DNA of 64,000 nucleotides from Megaleporinus macrocephalus. Taxonomy: Eukaryota > Chordata > Actinopteri > Characiformes > Anostomidae. Position 1 is the first letter of the stretch, and each line of letters starts with the position of its first letter. Location: NCBI GenBank assembly GCA_021613375.1, contig CM038708.1:27371018-27435017 (forward strand), read 5' to 3'. The position numbers and the translations under genes are program-made. The notes under the pieces are model-generated. The model did not search any database. It saw only the letters and a program-made list of their open reading frames with translations, and had not been told where the DNA came from. This document shows positions 24,648 through 37,384 of the stretch, piece after piece.

Positions 24648-25215
24648 GAATGCATTTACATGCACTTAATAATCTGATAACTGAAGAAAATCTGATTTTA
24701 AAAGTAATCCGTTTACATTAAATCATGGGAGAACTCTGGCTTCACATAAGTCAGACAATAATCTGATTTCTGCTTCGCCAATAATCAGCCAATTAAATCA
24801 CAGAAGAAGAAGACGTGATGTAAACACAATGAAAAACCCATTTTTTTTAACATAGTGTTTTTCCCTGAAAATATGTATCATCTAAAAGACGAAGTATATT
24901 AATACCCTTTATTTCACCAAGCATTCCAGCGTTGCTCCAAAAGTGTTTTGTAGCCATTGTCTCACTCTCACTGCTTCCTTATTTCTGGTACTGCAGTCTG
25001 CTTTCTCACATGCATGGACTGGGAATTCCAATAGAAATTAGAGTGAGGGTACACATGCACTGAGAAATCCAATTACTAAACAAAAATCCGACTCTGTTTA
25101 TCAGATTTCATAATCAGATTTCGATCTTCGAAAACAAAGTATGCTGTTTACATGACCACTTGAATAATTGCAGAAGACAAACATATGTAGAAATGTGATT
25201 AATATCGGAATTATG
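24648..25215. mobile_element. Putative MITE with TTTACATG-type ends
   Basis: The left part has GAATGCATTTACATGCACTT and AATAATCTGATAACTG. The right part has TCAGATTTCATAATCAGATT and TGTTTACATGACCACTTG, ending in TTATGAGTGAATGTAAAAG. The ends are roughly complementary and the interior carries repeated AATCTGAT/ATCAGATT motifs in both orientations. No coding capacity. The pattern is typical of fish non-autonomous DNA elements but the ends are not crisp. Confidence 0.45.
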
Positions 25216-25954
25216 AGTGAATGTAAAAGTTTTGCATGTTCACAAACTTTGTATTTCATTTGTATAAAATATTATGTTTGGAATCATGTCATTGTATGCG
25301 TTACATATATTTCTCAGTGTAGTTCAGCATGAAAGTTTGAAGGTACATAGATAATCTCAATTTATATTTTTTGATATGATCATCTTAGCATTTCAAGCAT
25401 CAGGTATCTATACATAATGACTGGGCTGAGTTGATTAACCATCTTTGCTTCTTTTATTTTCTGAGAACACCCAGATGCAGAACTTGGGACATGGTCTGGG
25501 TCTCAAGGGTGTCTCAAACACTTTCCTTTGGCCCCCTCCTGTCTCCTAGCTGATTTGTTCTGGTGTTTTTACTCTGGACTGGGGTACATGGAGAACAGGA
25601 GAGTATAGGATTGCTACCGTAAGGTCAAAACAGCTAGCTATTGAGCCTAGGCAGAAGGTATACCTCCCCTTAGTCATATTCAAATACTCAATTAAGATGT
25701 TATGTGAGAAACCCAAATACTCAATTAAGATGTTAAGCAAGGAACCCATATGAAACCTGATTTGCGTACCTGCTTACTCTTAAATCCCATCACCAAGAGG
25801 AAGTATTTAATCATTAGTAAAAGAGGAGAGGTATGGATCAGGTTGGCATATGTTTAGTAAACATGCTATAAACTATTTCTTGTCTTTTGTTGATTCAAGT
25901 CAAAATAAATGACAAGTTTCTCAGTAAAGGTAATCTATAGACCTAATCCAGATC

Positions 25955-25957
<3 letters not shown>
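25216..25957. other. No gene; one 33-bp tandem duplication
   Basis: Single-copy AT-rich DNA except 25681-25746, where CAAATACTCAATTAAGATGT recurs after 33 bases (starts 25681 and 25714). Confidence 0.5.
25681..25746. repeat. 33-bp tandem duplication
   Basis: Two copies, 22 identical leading bases each, diverging slightly in the remaining 11 (TGTGAGAAACC versus AGCAAGGAACC). Confidence 0.95.

Positions 25958-26007
<50 letters not shown>
25958..26007. repeat. (TTA)n microsatellite
   Basis: About 16 uninterrupted TTA trinucleotides; gives a poly-isoleucine chance frame. Confidence 0.98.
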
Positions 26008-26536
26008 GTCATAGCATTTTCTTTATACATGGCACAGCAGTTCTGTCTACAGCTTTGTTTGCTCCAACAAATAAATCTTACAACTAAACATCATGATGCA
26101 CATGTATTGTAAAAATGTCTGAAAGTATCTCAATATAATATCTATGCCATATTTCCCACTGCTAGAATTCATAGTGCCCTCTTTTGCAACATACATATTA
26201 TACATATCAGCATATGCAAACTAACTAAAAAATCTATACAATGATAATGAATTATTTTGGGTTTAAAAATAGTAGAGGGGCTTGGACGTCTGAGGTTCTT
26301 TTTTATGCAATAAGATGAGGTATTGTGATATTGTATTATAGGGTCTGCAGCAATCCTCATCGTGCATGTTTGAAAGTTTTGGATATTTTTAACTAGGAAA
26401 GTTATCTTTTTTTATTTTAAAGACTGAAACTAATGACGGTTCATGATATACTGTGAGAAAGATATACAGCACTGATGTGATAAAGGAAAGTCTATGCTGA
26501 GGTTTATTCTATGTTGGAACATCACGATGAACTACA

Positions 26537-26597
26537 GTGTGTGTGTATGTGTGTGTGTGGGTGTGTGTGTGTATGCTTGTGTGTGTCTGTGTATGTA
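26537..26597. repeat. (GT)n interrupted microsatellite
   Basis: About 60 bases of GT with GTAT and GG interruptions. Confidence 0.95.
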
Positions 26598-27047
26598 TTT
26601 ATGGCTTAACCTTGTAGGATAATAAACTAGAGGTCAGACCCAAACAGTTGTTGTATCTCAGAGTTTGGGGGGTCGAGCCTTTATAAGGTTGGTGGGGTTG
26701 GATGTCATGGCAGGAGGTTGGAAACCAAAATATTTGTAGTCGGTCCCAATACGTTTTACTTCCTGTCTTTATGCTCCTCCAGCCAACATAACAGTCTCGC
26801 AATTGTGAGAACAATACAAAAAACAATACATGTTTCCATACAGCAACTTTGAATACTGACAAACTGTAAGACTATGTGCAAGATTAAACCTTATTTATCT
26901 GCAGGAAATTGCTTTTGCCAACAAAAACTCACTAATAATTAAACAGAGAAGAAGAGCCATCCTTAACGGGCAGTAAGCACTAGCACTGAGGCAAGAGCTG
27001 TGTGTTATAGAAAATAATATATTAAATATTTACAAAGGCTGTGGATT

Positions 27048-27175
27048 GATGCTATAGAACCACTTTTGGTTCCCTGAAGATTCATGCAGTGCTTTAGCAT
27101 AAAAATCCTTTTAAAAGAACCTCCATCCAATGTAAGGAGTCTAATAAACCATTTCTCCTAGAACCATATGCACAA
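27048..27175. repeat. AGAACC-family short repeat, longer copy
   Basis: ATAGAACCACTTTTGGTTCC, then AAAAGAACCTCCATCCAATG and CATTTCTCCTAGAACC. It has the internal complementarity (AGAACC/GGTTCC) of the other family members at 13515, 53835 and 56650, consistent with a small MITE. Confidence 0.55.
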
Positions 27176-30100
27176 GCCAAGAGGGCAGTGTACTCTGGGC
27201 TCCAGTAGCTGTATTAAATAAATGTAGGTGCAGGGATGCTAAGAAGATGTAACCAAGAGTGGCTAAACTGTGGCTGACAAGTAGTTAACATCAACATGAT
27301 GGTTTCTATTTTATTCCAAATTTACTTTCAAGCATGAACAGTGATGGGGTGCACATAAATAACATGACTAGCATGAATCAAATAAAGTGCTATATTAAAA
27401 GTGAGAGGCTGTTTAGCACAATGAGTCCTGTATAATTCTGCTATGATATTTTATGTAGCTGTAGCATTTAAATACACTCACAGAGCGCTTACCTAGCTTA
27501 TGCTATGCATGTCATAAAATTGCAACAGAGATATGCACAACTAAAAACAATGAATTGGCAGATTGTTCGTTTCATGTTTTCAGCTAAAAAACACAGCTTG
27601 ATTGATTGTGATTGTGCAATGGTTGATTGTGAATATGCACTCCTAAAAATAACATGAGGAAACCAGTGTGTTGGCTTTTGTAAGCACAGAGCATCTGGAA
27701 ATAGAGCTTTTGTTTCCACTTTGTCTCACTTCTTTTTTTTTACTCCTTCCATTTTCTGGTTATGACCACATGATACCTTTTCCCTCGATTTTGAGACTTT
27801 TGTGGTGGCTGCGCAACATAAAAGAGGGATTTTTCAGTAAATCTGAAAGACATGAGGAAGATAACTGTAAACACAGCAAAACTCAATGAAAATTATGGCT
27901 GGGCTGGGAATGAACGTGGATTTTGTATAAGATGCAAAGGATAAGGAAGTTATCCGTCCACTGTGAAATCATGTCTGATGCTGTATGTACGGCACACACG
28001 TAAGGTTTCAGGTTTTATCCCTAAACCGTGAGCTAACAAGGAGCATATGCATTTGATTTCTCTAACTTCAGCTATATGTTGACTTTGGCCTGCTGGATCA
28101 ATGAAGGGGCATGATAAGTGATATGATGGGAGATGGTCAATAAGATGTGTGACTGGAGGGCTTGTAGCTCCTTTGGGTCCTCTTTGACTGGCGTGCGCTC
28201 TGAGAATACAGCATATTTCCATAGCAAGAATCAGTCAGTTGGAGAATATCAGATATCAACTCCTCTTGCATTGATGGTGAAGGTCAGCATTCTATAGTGA
28301 GCTAACTTCACTTGGGGAAGCTAATCTGGAGGCAACGTTTATGGAAAATGCAAACTTCACATGTTGCAGTACAGCTATGTTAAAGGAAGATGCCTGCAAA
28401 AGAAAAGAAAAGCCTGTACGGCTGCGTTCATGCTTCCTCCGTCTTCACCACTAAGAGACCACGCTGTGGTGGGAAACATACTGCAGGTGCGTTCACTAAA
28501 TCATTACCGTGTTATTCCTCAAACTGTGTTTTCGATCAGCTTTTCTAAAAGAGCGATTGAGTGCATGTGTTTACGGCGCTAATACTTCCCTCGGTGGCCC
28601 CTGCATTCAATTGATGGGTCTGGCGTGTGGCTCTGCTAAAGCTATCTAGTTTTAGCTCCCCTCTCAACAGTGTTATGAACACAAAGCTGTCAATCAGCTC
28701 AAACTTAAACAGCTGTTAGACAAATGAAGCCTGTGACATTGTTTGCTATGGTTTGAAGTTCTGTTCAAATCAGCTCTGCTCCATGCTTTAACCGATTGAG
28801 GAACCAGACTCACTCACACTTGTGAGACTGAAGATCTCAGAAAAAACAATGCAATTTCCAAACCTCCTCCATGTTACACATGTAATCATAACTAGAGTAA
28901 TAATGTAAGCTTTTGCCTGTTATTATAAAGTATAATGTATGTCACACAATGCTTTAGAAATGCACGGTTTACTGAAAGTGTTACCGTATGAAGATGTCCT
29001 TGTGGTTGTCTGTACCTGTGTCGTTACTGCTCTTCTAAGTCATCTTCTAATTTGTTGTACAACTCAGTTAACATCAAGATACATTTTCCAGACAATCAAA
29101 CAAAAGGCTGAACCTCTCATTCTTCTGGCTATAAACTGTGGTGTCGTGCCATAGTGTATCAACGTTCTTTGTGCTGTTAGCTATGTAACATTTTGAATAC
29201 TAACTCAGAACAAAGTTGTAATAGCAGTCATGTTTAAGAAATGAAGTAGTTTGTAAAGTTATAGTTTTAAATTGTTAAGCATTTTAAAGTAGTTTACTGC
29301 TAAGGCCTATAAACAGCTTCGTCCACCACTAGTTTAAAAGATAACATCTAGGACTCCCTTAAGAGAGATTGTGAGGCCAAGTGGACGAGGGCTTGTTAAA
29401 ACCAGTATTGAAACAGCTGGTAGTTCACCTCTCTCCACACTTGTTTCTATCTTCTCTTTTCTTTTTCCATCTGTCCGCCTACAATTAACAGAGAACTGCC
29501 AAGACGTCCGCCTGAAGACTGTCAAGACTAACCGTCTGTTTATGGGTGGGGCATTTTCACAACAGATATTTAGCTTCTTATGAGGTTTGATAGGTTGGAA
29601 GCGATGCAATGCTCCAACAATGCCACATTTCAAAAATGCTAGGAGCCTCTAAAGTCTCCTCTAAACTTACTTAATGCAACCTGCAGATCAGTGCTCTTTA
29701 AATATTGATAGGAAACATTATATGCTCAGACAAGTAAATCCTAAAGCAACCTAAATTTATTCCGCTAAATAAAATATTGAACTTTCTAAGATGTAGTACA
29801 CTCTGATGGCCCGCTGAACTTAGACTTTATCCAAATACTTTCCACACCAACAGCATTTCTGAAAACCTTTCTGTTCCTACAGGAACGTAAAACTATTTAA
29901 AAAGCTTCATCATTAAAATCAATGAAGACGGACATTGTGAGTGTGTTCATTCTGTAAAATCTATAGTTTTCAGCAGGAACAGAGAGTTTTTAACAAAGTA
30001 ACAAAGAAAACTGGCTTTAAAAAAGCAATAGGCTTTAGACCCCCATAACCAAATCTTTCACACAAACTCAAAGTAATTTTTTTTTTACAAAAATAAAAGC

Positions 30101-30500
30101 TTAAAAGTGCAAGAAAGCTAACACTTGTTTATGTTGCTGTGGCTATGCTCTGAAGCGCCCAGATCAGACTGATCAGACACAGCTTTTTACTGCATTTCAG
30201 TGTTTTCATACACGAGACTTTGGTTAATGACCAGCAAGTCACAGACAGTTAGAATTAGTGTGGTATTTTCAGTATTATCAGTGGAACTGACATCTCTGAG
30301 TGCAGTAAAAACTATCCCGAGTCGTCTGCTGTATCTCAGAGCACCGTACAGACATCTGACTTAATAGGCGAGTAAACAGTGCGCAGTCATCGTTTACAAA
30401 AAGCTGCATTTTGCCTGCCCACACCAAATCACTGCGAGCAGAATTTTCATATATCTCCACACTGGAGAGCTATTCTGAGTGATTTACTTATTTTGATGGT
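27176..30500. other. No gene or recognised repeat
   Basis: 3.3 kb without exon, RNA gene or transposon that I can identify. All frames are under 100 codons and motif-free. 28350-28800 and 29340-29600 are slightly GC-richer single-copy blocks. Confidence 0.4.
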
Positions 30501-30560
30501 GCCCAAGACTCAGAGTGGATCATGAGGATTGCCAAAGACTCAGAGTGGATCATGGGGATT
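30501..30560. repeat. 30-bp tandem duplication
   Basis: Units start at 30501 and 30531; both contain AGACTCAGAGTGGATCATG and differ at two positions. Confidence 0.96.
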
Positions 30561-31557
30561 GCCATCCAAAGATGGTCCAACATGCAGATCTAAACTAAAC
30601 AGCTCTCAATAACAGGTCAGCTGGGATACATAGCCCACAGAAACCATCCACAATGCTTTTTTCACTGAAAACCTCAAGGCAACCAGCATGCCGCACGGCC
30701 ATCACGCTCTCCAAGAGCTTCCGCACAATCCTGGCCAGCAGAAGAGAGAGACCTAAAACTCCACAATGGAAACGAGGAAAAAATGCAAGAGGGAGTAAAG
30801 AAACGGAAGGAACTGAACTCCAAAGTCTATTTTACAATCTAATGCCAAGGTTCAGGGAGCTCATATCCAAGAAATATGACCGCAAGATAATCAGAAAAGA
30901 AAATAGCTGACATCATCCTGGACGGAGGTGGAACCTGAGCGAGGCAAAATGAAACTCACGCCACCCCACCCCCCACTATTCCTGCTGGTGCACACTGGAG
31001 TTGACAAGGTCACCCCCAGTTCACTGCGTGGCGAGGTCATGAACGTGACTGTCAAAGCTGTGGGACTTTCTTCGGCAGAGGCTTGACGAGGATAAGTATA
31101 AATAAACAGCTCCTAATGGGAACTGAGCATGTGCACACCTTAAAAGGATCTTGAGTGGAATTTCAATCTCACTTCACCTTCAATAGGGTTCATATATACA
31201 ACCAGAAATTTCTAAACACATGGAACTTATTGGCTCATTAAAAGCACAAGCTTGAGCAAGGGAATACATACTGGCTTAATGCAACAACCTTACTCTGAGC
31301 TTTCAATGCTTCTCATTATTTAAAAAATGTGGAATGTACACTGAACAGCTCGATTTCAATGTGCGGAGATCTGAGCATAAATTGAATTAAATAACAAGTT
31401 TCTGTTATATATTTAAATGGCTTATATAATGGAAAAGCAAACGTTCCCAGCCATTTCAAAACTAAAGAGTTTAACATAGTATATACACATAGTTCCAAAC
31501 AGTTCACTTCACACTCCATTTGGTCTGTATATAGAAATAAGACTGCAGGAGCAGCCC
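30561..31557. other. No gene seen
   Basis: 30600-31100 is single-copy with balanced composition; the 85-codon frame at 30653-30910 is basic and motif-free. The remainder is AT-rich. Confidence 0.38.
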
Positions 31558-31725
31558 TTCTTAATTGTTTTTTTTTTTTGTGACATCACAAAAACATATT
31601 CATATATGCCTATATTTGCCTATTCTTGCTTCAGCAGTTTAGCTCCACCCATTCCTGTAGAAAGTATAATTTGTGTTTCAGCCCATACTGCTTTCACATG
31701 ACAGTAACAGAAACAGCCTTTCATC
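31558..31725 (+). repeat. Dispersed repeat A, second copy
   Basis: TGACATCACAAAAACATATT, TTTGCCTATTCTTGCTTCAG, TTTAGCTCCACCCATTCC and TTTCAGCCCATACTGCTTTC align in order with 15285-15515. The AGTTATAA block is changed. Confidence 0.6.
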
Positions 31726-32495
31726 TGAGGGATAAAAAGAGGTTGGAAATGGTAATGTAAAAATGAATTATGGCCATTGTAGGTACATAAAACAAGAAAC
31801 AAGAAAAAAATGTAGGATATGAAGCCTTTTATATTATCCACAAACGTACTGGTCTTTGTATAATCCCTCCAAACATTCTGTCTGAAGTAAAAAACACATT
31901 TTCTGGAACCTTTTCTATGCTTCATGTAAAACTCATCTCTCTGTTTTATTTTGGTCTTTATACAACACTCTGCTGACCGGCCTTGCTCGAGTAGTCCTCA
32001 TCTTTTCCCTGCCAAAACCTGACTCTGACATCACCCCTTTAAAATTGGGGTCTGCTTCCGTGCTTGACCAGGAGTCTCCCATAAAAGACCCCGTGCTCCC
32101 CGCTTGGTGTTCCACTGTGATGACATCAACATCAGCCACACAGTTGTGCAGTCGTTAGAATAACTATAGTGCACTCGACAAAGTAGAGCAAAATTAAATT
32201 AAATTAAAAAAGTGTTCTGCAAATAAAACAAGCTTACACAAAGATTTCCCTCATCCCTTATCTCAAATACAACTGAACACCAAGACAACGTTCGCTTTGG
32301 AATGTACATGTAACGGAAGCTTAACAATCTTCACAACTAGAGGACTTGAGTAACATCAAACAGACTTGCATATATGGTTTCTGATACTGTGTAATGGACA
32401 AAATGAATAGATGAAAACAGCACTAGCTGCCATCTGAAAGGCTCTGTTTTCTCAGTACTTTTCTTAGTCTTGTCAGTCATGTTGAAATGATCATC
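31726..32495. other. No gene seen
   Basis: AT-rich. The minus frames 31620-31925 and 31933-32139 have no motifs and partly overlap repeat A. Confidence 0.4.
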
Positions 32496-32499
32496 AGGT

Positions 32500-33030
32500 G
32501 CACTGTCAGGCTGTGAAACTCATGTTCTATCACATCCAAAAGGTGTTCTATTTGATTCAGATAGGGTAACTGATATTGTAAGGCCACTGAAGAACACTGA
32601 ACTCATTGTCATGTCCATGAAAAACAATCTGAGATTTGTGACATGGTGCTTCAAGCTGGAAGTAGCCATTAGAAGATGGTAGATTGAGGCAATGAAGGGA
32701 TGCACATGGTAAGCGGCAATACATATTCTTACTTTTAATAGTTTTCATGGCTCAAAGTGTGCCATGAAAACATTCCCCACACTATTACACCACCTCCACC
32801 AGCCTGGACGAGTGACACAAGGCACTTTGGGTCACGCCTTTGGTGCCAAATTATGACCTTACCATATGTTTTTCACATCTTCACCAGTCCAATATTGGTG
32901 AGTCTGTGCTCACAGCAGCCTCAGCTTTCTGTTCTTGCCTAAAAGAGGTAGAAACCAATGTGGTCTCATGCTTTTGGAGTCTATCTGGCACCAACAATCA
33001 CACCACAGTAAAAATCACTGATTGAAAATC
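32500..33030 (-). pseudogene. Tc1-like transposase pseudogene (broken)
   Basis: Tc1-type transposases cut and paste DNA using an N-terminal paired helix-turn-helix and a DDE catalytic core. Read on the minus strand, the N-terminal part near 33000 gives DFYCGVIVGAR, which fits the start of the first helix-turn-helix of this family. The C-terminal part gives two alternating frames with HPFIASIY, SSNGYFQLEAPCHKSQ and HGHDNEFSVLQWP, fitting the region around the second catalytic aspartate and the segment before the PQSPDLNPIEHLW motif. The aspartate position reads LEAP here, so the catalytic residue is lost. There are several frameshifts and deletions and no complete frame above 63 codons. Terminal inverted repeats were not found. 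It belongs to a different lineage from 39500-40264. Confidence 0.85.
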
Positions 33031-35060
33031 ACATTTTCCCCCATTCTGATGGTTGATGAGAATATGACACAAAGCTCCTGGTTCATATCTGTATGTTATG
33101 TAACTCACTGCCAGACGGTTAGCTGTTTAGGTTTAGATGTACAGTTTTGACTAACACCATGAAGAACTATTCAAGATGTGAAATTAAGAGTCTAATAATA
33201 ATAGAATAGGTTTACGTTTAGGGTTATAGAAATACAGCCAGACTGGAAACAACAGCAAAAGTAAAGTTACACAGAGTAAAGTTCTCCACTCAAACAGATA
33301 ACAGACAGCTCAAGAGAAAGACCAGAACTTTCCAGATCATGTGCAAAAAAATTCTAAAGCATGCAATGGAGGTGCTAACTTTTCATCTTCATAGCACTAA
33401 GTGGTGGTCCAGTATCCGGCATTGTGCTGTGATACATATTACAGAAGCACGCCATGTCCGAGCCCTTGCACTTTAACGTGCGAGCCAGTGGGACCACCCT
33501 GGTGCTGCGAGTGCTAAGAGAGGATTCACAGAGCCAGCGCTGAAACCAGATACGACACATTCGCTGCTACTAACAATGGAGCTTTCACACTTTAACAACC
33601 TAGAGAGGACAGCTCACCATCCTCACAAATAAACGCAGCATAGTTTTGCCTCCACACTGCATTATTCAACCTCGGGAAACCAAATCAGGCCTCATTGTGT
33701 TCAGCCATCAGTTATACACCAGGGGGAAAACTAAAGCTAGGAAAAATGTTGAATATTTATTTCACTTTTTTTTCATGCACTTCACTGAACCAGTCAAAAA
33801 GGGTCCAAGAGTCCATTTCTGAAGACTACTGCAATAAGAATTCATCTTTAGAAGACTCTCAAGGACTATCCACACAGAAATGATAGTATATCATAATGAT
33901 TACTGCAAAGATGTGTAATTAATTCAAGACATTGTCATTATTTTAAGGCATTATGAGGCCTATTTGCTTGTGGTAACCATATACTAGCTAAATTAATGCT
34001 TATGCTTGAATACTGGTCATACTTCAATGATAGCAGCAATGAATCTAATCTCTGTTCTGAGGCCTTCTACCTACAATATACTTTGTACATACAATTTATG
34101 GGTGTTCATTTACTTTTCTCTCAAAGATGATCAATAGAGCTACTCAGGTGCTTGTAGATAATCTTCAGTCTGCTGAACACAAGAGAACACCAACAGATTA
34201 AATTCTAATTATTGGCAGTTGTTTTATATACAGTTCTTTTTAAATAAACCAAATATTAAAAAAAAAAAAAAAGGAAGCCTGCTGTGCACTGACCTGACCT
34301 TTAAGGCAAGCAAACTTTACTCAGTTCTCATTCTGGTCCTCTTTAGCACTAAGGAGAACTCAGCCCACCAGCTACAAGACACTGAAGTATGGGTCATGTT
34401 GTTCTAATTCATTGTATAATGGACATGTATGCTTGACTTCAGCCGGCTTTCTCTTATGTTATCACACATATTAATGTTCTAAGATCAGTTTGGATGAGCA
34501 GTGTTGAAAGCTGTGGTAAAATACTCACACATCTTCACACATATGACGCTCACATTATCTGGATTCTTTCTAGTTTCCAAGTTGAAGAGACACGAGGCAG
34601 TGTGGTACAGTGGTTTCACCATGGTTAAGGGGGGTTAACTCTTGACATGTCATGCCAAGCATCACCCGTTAACCACAGTAAACTGTAACACACGGCCTGC
34701 CGTGGCTCATTGCTTCAGTGTGGCACCGCCGCTGTCTCTTTGTGAGATCGCACAAACCCACAGGCAGTCATTCCCCTCAGATGATTATAATTACCTGCTA
34801 AGTGCTGGAGGATTGTGGCAGTGCACGGTAAGCCTCAAGGTTCTTCAACCAAAATGCAACATGTGAAACTGGCTTGGGCAACTTTTGGACCAAAATTGAA
34901 CCACAAAACAAACCACAAGTGTTCTTCCATCATGTCGGAAAACAGATTGAGTTTGGTTTTATTTGTGGATCCATTTAGAGGAATTTGTTTAAGTTCCACA
35001 GACAACCATCACACTGAAACAACTCAAGTTGGAGTGTTTGGAAAAATAACTGATAATCCA
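33031..35060. other. No gene; short poly(A) tract at 34258
   Basis: Single-copy DNA; 34258-34272 is a run of 15 A. 34640-34860 has balanced composition, with TAATTA-containing sequence (GATGATTATAATTACCTGC), and could be regulatory. A fragment near 34597 (GGCAGTGTGGTACAGTGGTT) resembles a SINE head but has no SINE body. Confidence 0.38.
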
Positions 35061-35132
35061 AACATTCAGGAACACTGTAAATAAAGAACATTGTAGTACA
35101 GTGTAAATAAGGCAAAAACATGTTAGGGCATT

Positions 35133-35640
35133 GTGAATGGAGGAGGGAACGTTCTAGAACAGCATGCATTGGGGGGATAACATTCAAGAACATTGTGGAT
35201 TGTGAACTTTCTATTACAATGTGAATGGAGGAGGGAACACTCTAGAACAGCTTGCATTGGAGGGATAATATTGAGGACAATTGTGAATTGTGAACTTTCT
35301 ATTACAATGTGAATGGAGGAGGGAACATTCTAGAACAGCGTGCATTGGGTGGACAACATTCAAGAACATTGTGAATTGTGAACTTTCTATTAAAATGTGA
35401 ATGGAGGAGGGAACATTCTAGAACAGCGTGCATTGGGTGGACAACATTCAAGAACATTGTGAACTTTCTATTAAAATGTGAATGGAGGAGGGAACATTCT
35501 AGAACAGCGTGCATTGGGTGGACAACATTCAAGAACATTGTGAACTTTCTATTAAAATGTGAATGGAGGAGGGAACATTCTAGAACAGTGTGCATTGGGT
35601 GGACAACATTCAAGAACATTGTGAATTGTGAACAATACAT
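35133..35640. repeat. Tandem array of 88/81-bp units with heat-shock-element-like motifs
   Basis: Six units start at 35133, 35221, 35309, 35397, 35478 and 35559. Spacings are 88, 88, 88, 81 and 81; the short form lacks one 7-base ATTGTGA. Each unit has GTGAATGGAGGAGGGAAC, CATTCTAGAACAG, TGCATTGGGTGGACAACATT and CAAGAACATTGTGAAC. Because 81 is a multiple of three, long repetitive open frames appear on both strands (35302-35640 minus, 35378-35653 plus). These are by-products, with no start context or known domain. Looser copies of the TCTAGAACAG motif continue to about 36020. Confidence 0.97.
35147..35585 (+). promoter_or_regulatory. Heat-shock-element-like trimers inside the tandem array
   Basis: Heat shock factor binds inverted nGAAn blocks (GAAnnTTCnnGAA). 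Exact matches occur at 35147, 35323, 35411, 35492 and 35573. The unit at 35235 has CTC in place of the central TTC. A second partial site, TTCAAGAAC, follows in most units. Another exact match, GAATATTCTGGAA, lies outside the clean array at 35839-35851. The motif match is seen directly; binding or function is inference. Confidence 0.4.
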
Positions 35641-36020
35641 ACAGCATAAATAAGTAATAAATGTGTTAATAGAGGAGATAAGTGGGAGGAGTTTGAATTC
35701 AGAGTAATTTTCTAGGACAATGTAAAAGAAGAAAACAGAATTTTAGAACTGTAAGTTGAAGGATTAGATTTAAAACAGTGGGGCTAATGTTCTAGAAGAG
35801 GGGAGAATTGTGACAAAATCTAGAACAGAGTGAATGAAGAATATTCTGGAACAGAATAAACATTCTAAATGTGCATGGGGCATAATATTTGAGAATTATG
35901 TGAATGAGCTGGGATAATCTCATGTGAATGGGATGAAATGTGGCAAAAGGGTTAATAACATTCTGCTTGACAGGGTCTCGGCAGGGACAACTTTCTAGAG
36001 ATACCATTGTAGAACAGTTG
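35641..36020. repeat. Degenerate continuation of the 35133-35640 array
   Basis: TTTTAGAACTG, GTTCTAGAAGAGG, ATCTAGAACAGAGTGAATGA and TTTCTAGAGA-type motifs recur at irregular spacing. This suggests older diverged units beside the homogenised core. Confidence 0.5.
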
Positions 36021-37384
36021 GAAAGAGGCAAAATTAATCACACACATGTATGACAATCCAATCGTGGCCTTAGGTGAGTGAGCAAAGGTGCTTTGTATTT
36101 AAAAAGGGGCCCAAAACAGTCTGTTTTCCAAAACACTGCGAGGTAAACAGCACTCAATAACAGACCAGCTGAAATACATGTCTTCCAGGAAACTCCAAAC
36201 ATTTTAAGACCATGGAATAAACACTAGGAATGTACAAAGATATCTAATATTGGCACTGACAGATGGATAAATAAAACTAAAATAAGACTGGCAAACAGAT
36301 GTCTTGATGTGACTGATATTTTCACATCAATATTTGATAATGTATTTATAACTGTGGTACCCAGAAAGAGCAGAATGCTTAAGTGACACTGAACCACTAC
36401 CATAAAAATCTACATTACTGCATTTATAATCCTACGGATATAAGTTACATATTTCTCTGTAATGTTAATCCAGGTGGATCTAGTCCTACATTGTCTAAAC
36501 ATTTATGATTAGTACCAGTTTTGTGTAGACATGTATATGAAAAATACATAGCATAGTATCATTGGTGCAAAACAAATCCCTGATCAACAGTAGACAGTAT
36601 GTCATTGTACTTCTCAAAAACTTTTACCCTGTCCTGGCCAGCAGCAAGATACAAAGGTTGCAGGCGAATTCTATAAAAGCCTGAAACAAAAAATTAATAA
36701 TACACACAGTATAACAATTTGTGTGTTTGTTCAGTGTCTGCCCATCCTAGTTCCACCTCTTCCTGTAATTAGCATTCACCAAGACATTAGTGACCAAAAA
36801 TCATCAGATGTTTATCACTGACTGTCAACAAACTAAAAAAAAGAGCACATATACATGAAATTCCAAAATTAACACAAAACAGCAATTTTAAGGTCATGTT
36901 ATATACACATAAAAATAAAGCAACATAACCTGAAAACTAGGATCTTTCCAGTGTCTTTTGTTTTACACATGAGGGTGAGTGAGATGAGATACGTGCTAAG
37001 ACTCTAGCAGTCTGTGCTTGAATGAACAGTGACATCTTGTGTTCAGCTTGGTGAGCTGCAGCCTGTTTGCAGAGCTGAAAGCACTTTTAATGTATTTATC
37101 CTTCTTACATGTAATTACTGGAGTGCAGACAACTGAGCTCAAGTTCTGGTTTGGACTGGTATCTAAGCATACCAGACAGAAGCTACAGCAGAACATCTTC
37201 AGTATGTCCTTGTGTCAAATACACAGCCTTACAGCCTCACACGGCAGGAGTCTAGACCATAAAACTATAGACACTCACTGAAAATACACAGACACCTGAC
37301 AGCTAGGACTGATGTGTCTGATGCTATCATCAGGTACACTACTTTTCACACTGTGTGAACATCAAAATACTGAAGTGAATGGTA
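36021..37384. other. No gene; weak repeat-A piece at 36722-36775
   Basis: AT-rich. GTCTGCCCATCCTAGTTCCA followed by CCTCTTCCTGTAATTAGC resembles the middle of repeat A. Nothing else recognised. Confidence 0.4.

Noticed and set aside
25958..26007. Poly-isoleucine peptide in a 67-codon frame
   Set aside because: Product of the TTA microsatellite.
35302..35653. Repetitive 112- and 91-codon frames on both strands
   Set aside because: They follow from the 81-bp unit being a multiple of three; both strands are open, which is typical of tandem repeats and not of a gene.
35133..36020. CRISPR-like array
   Set aside because: Units are adjacent repeats without unique spacers of uniform size, and the genome is animal; this is a minisatellite.
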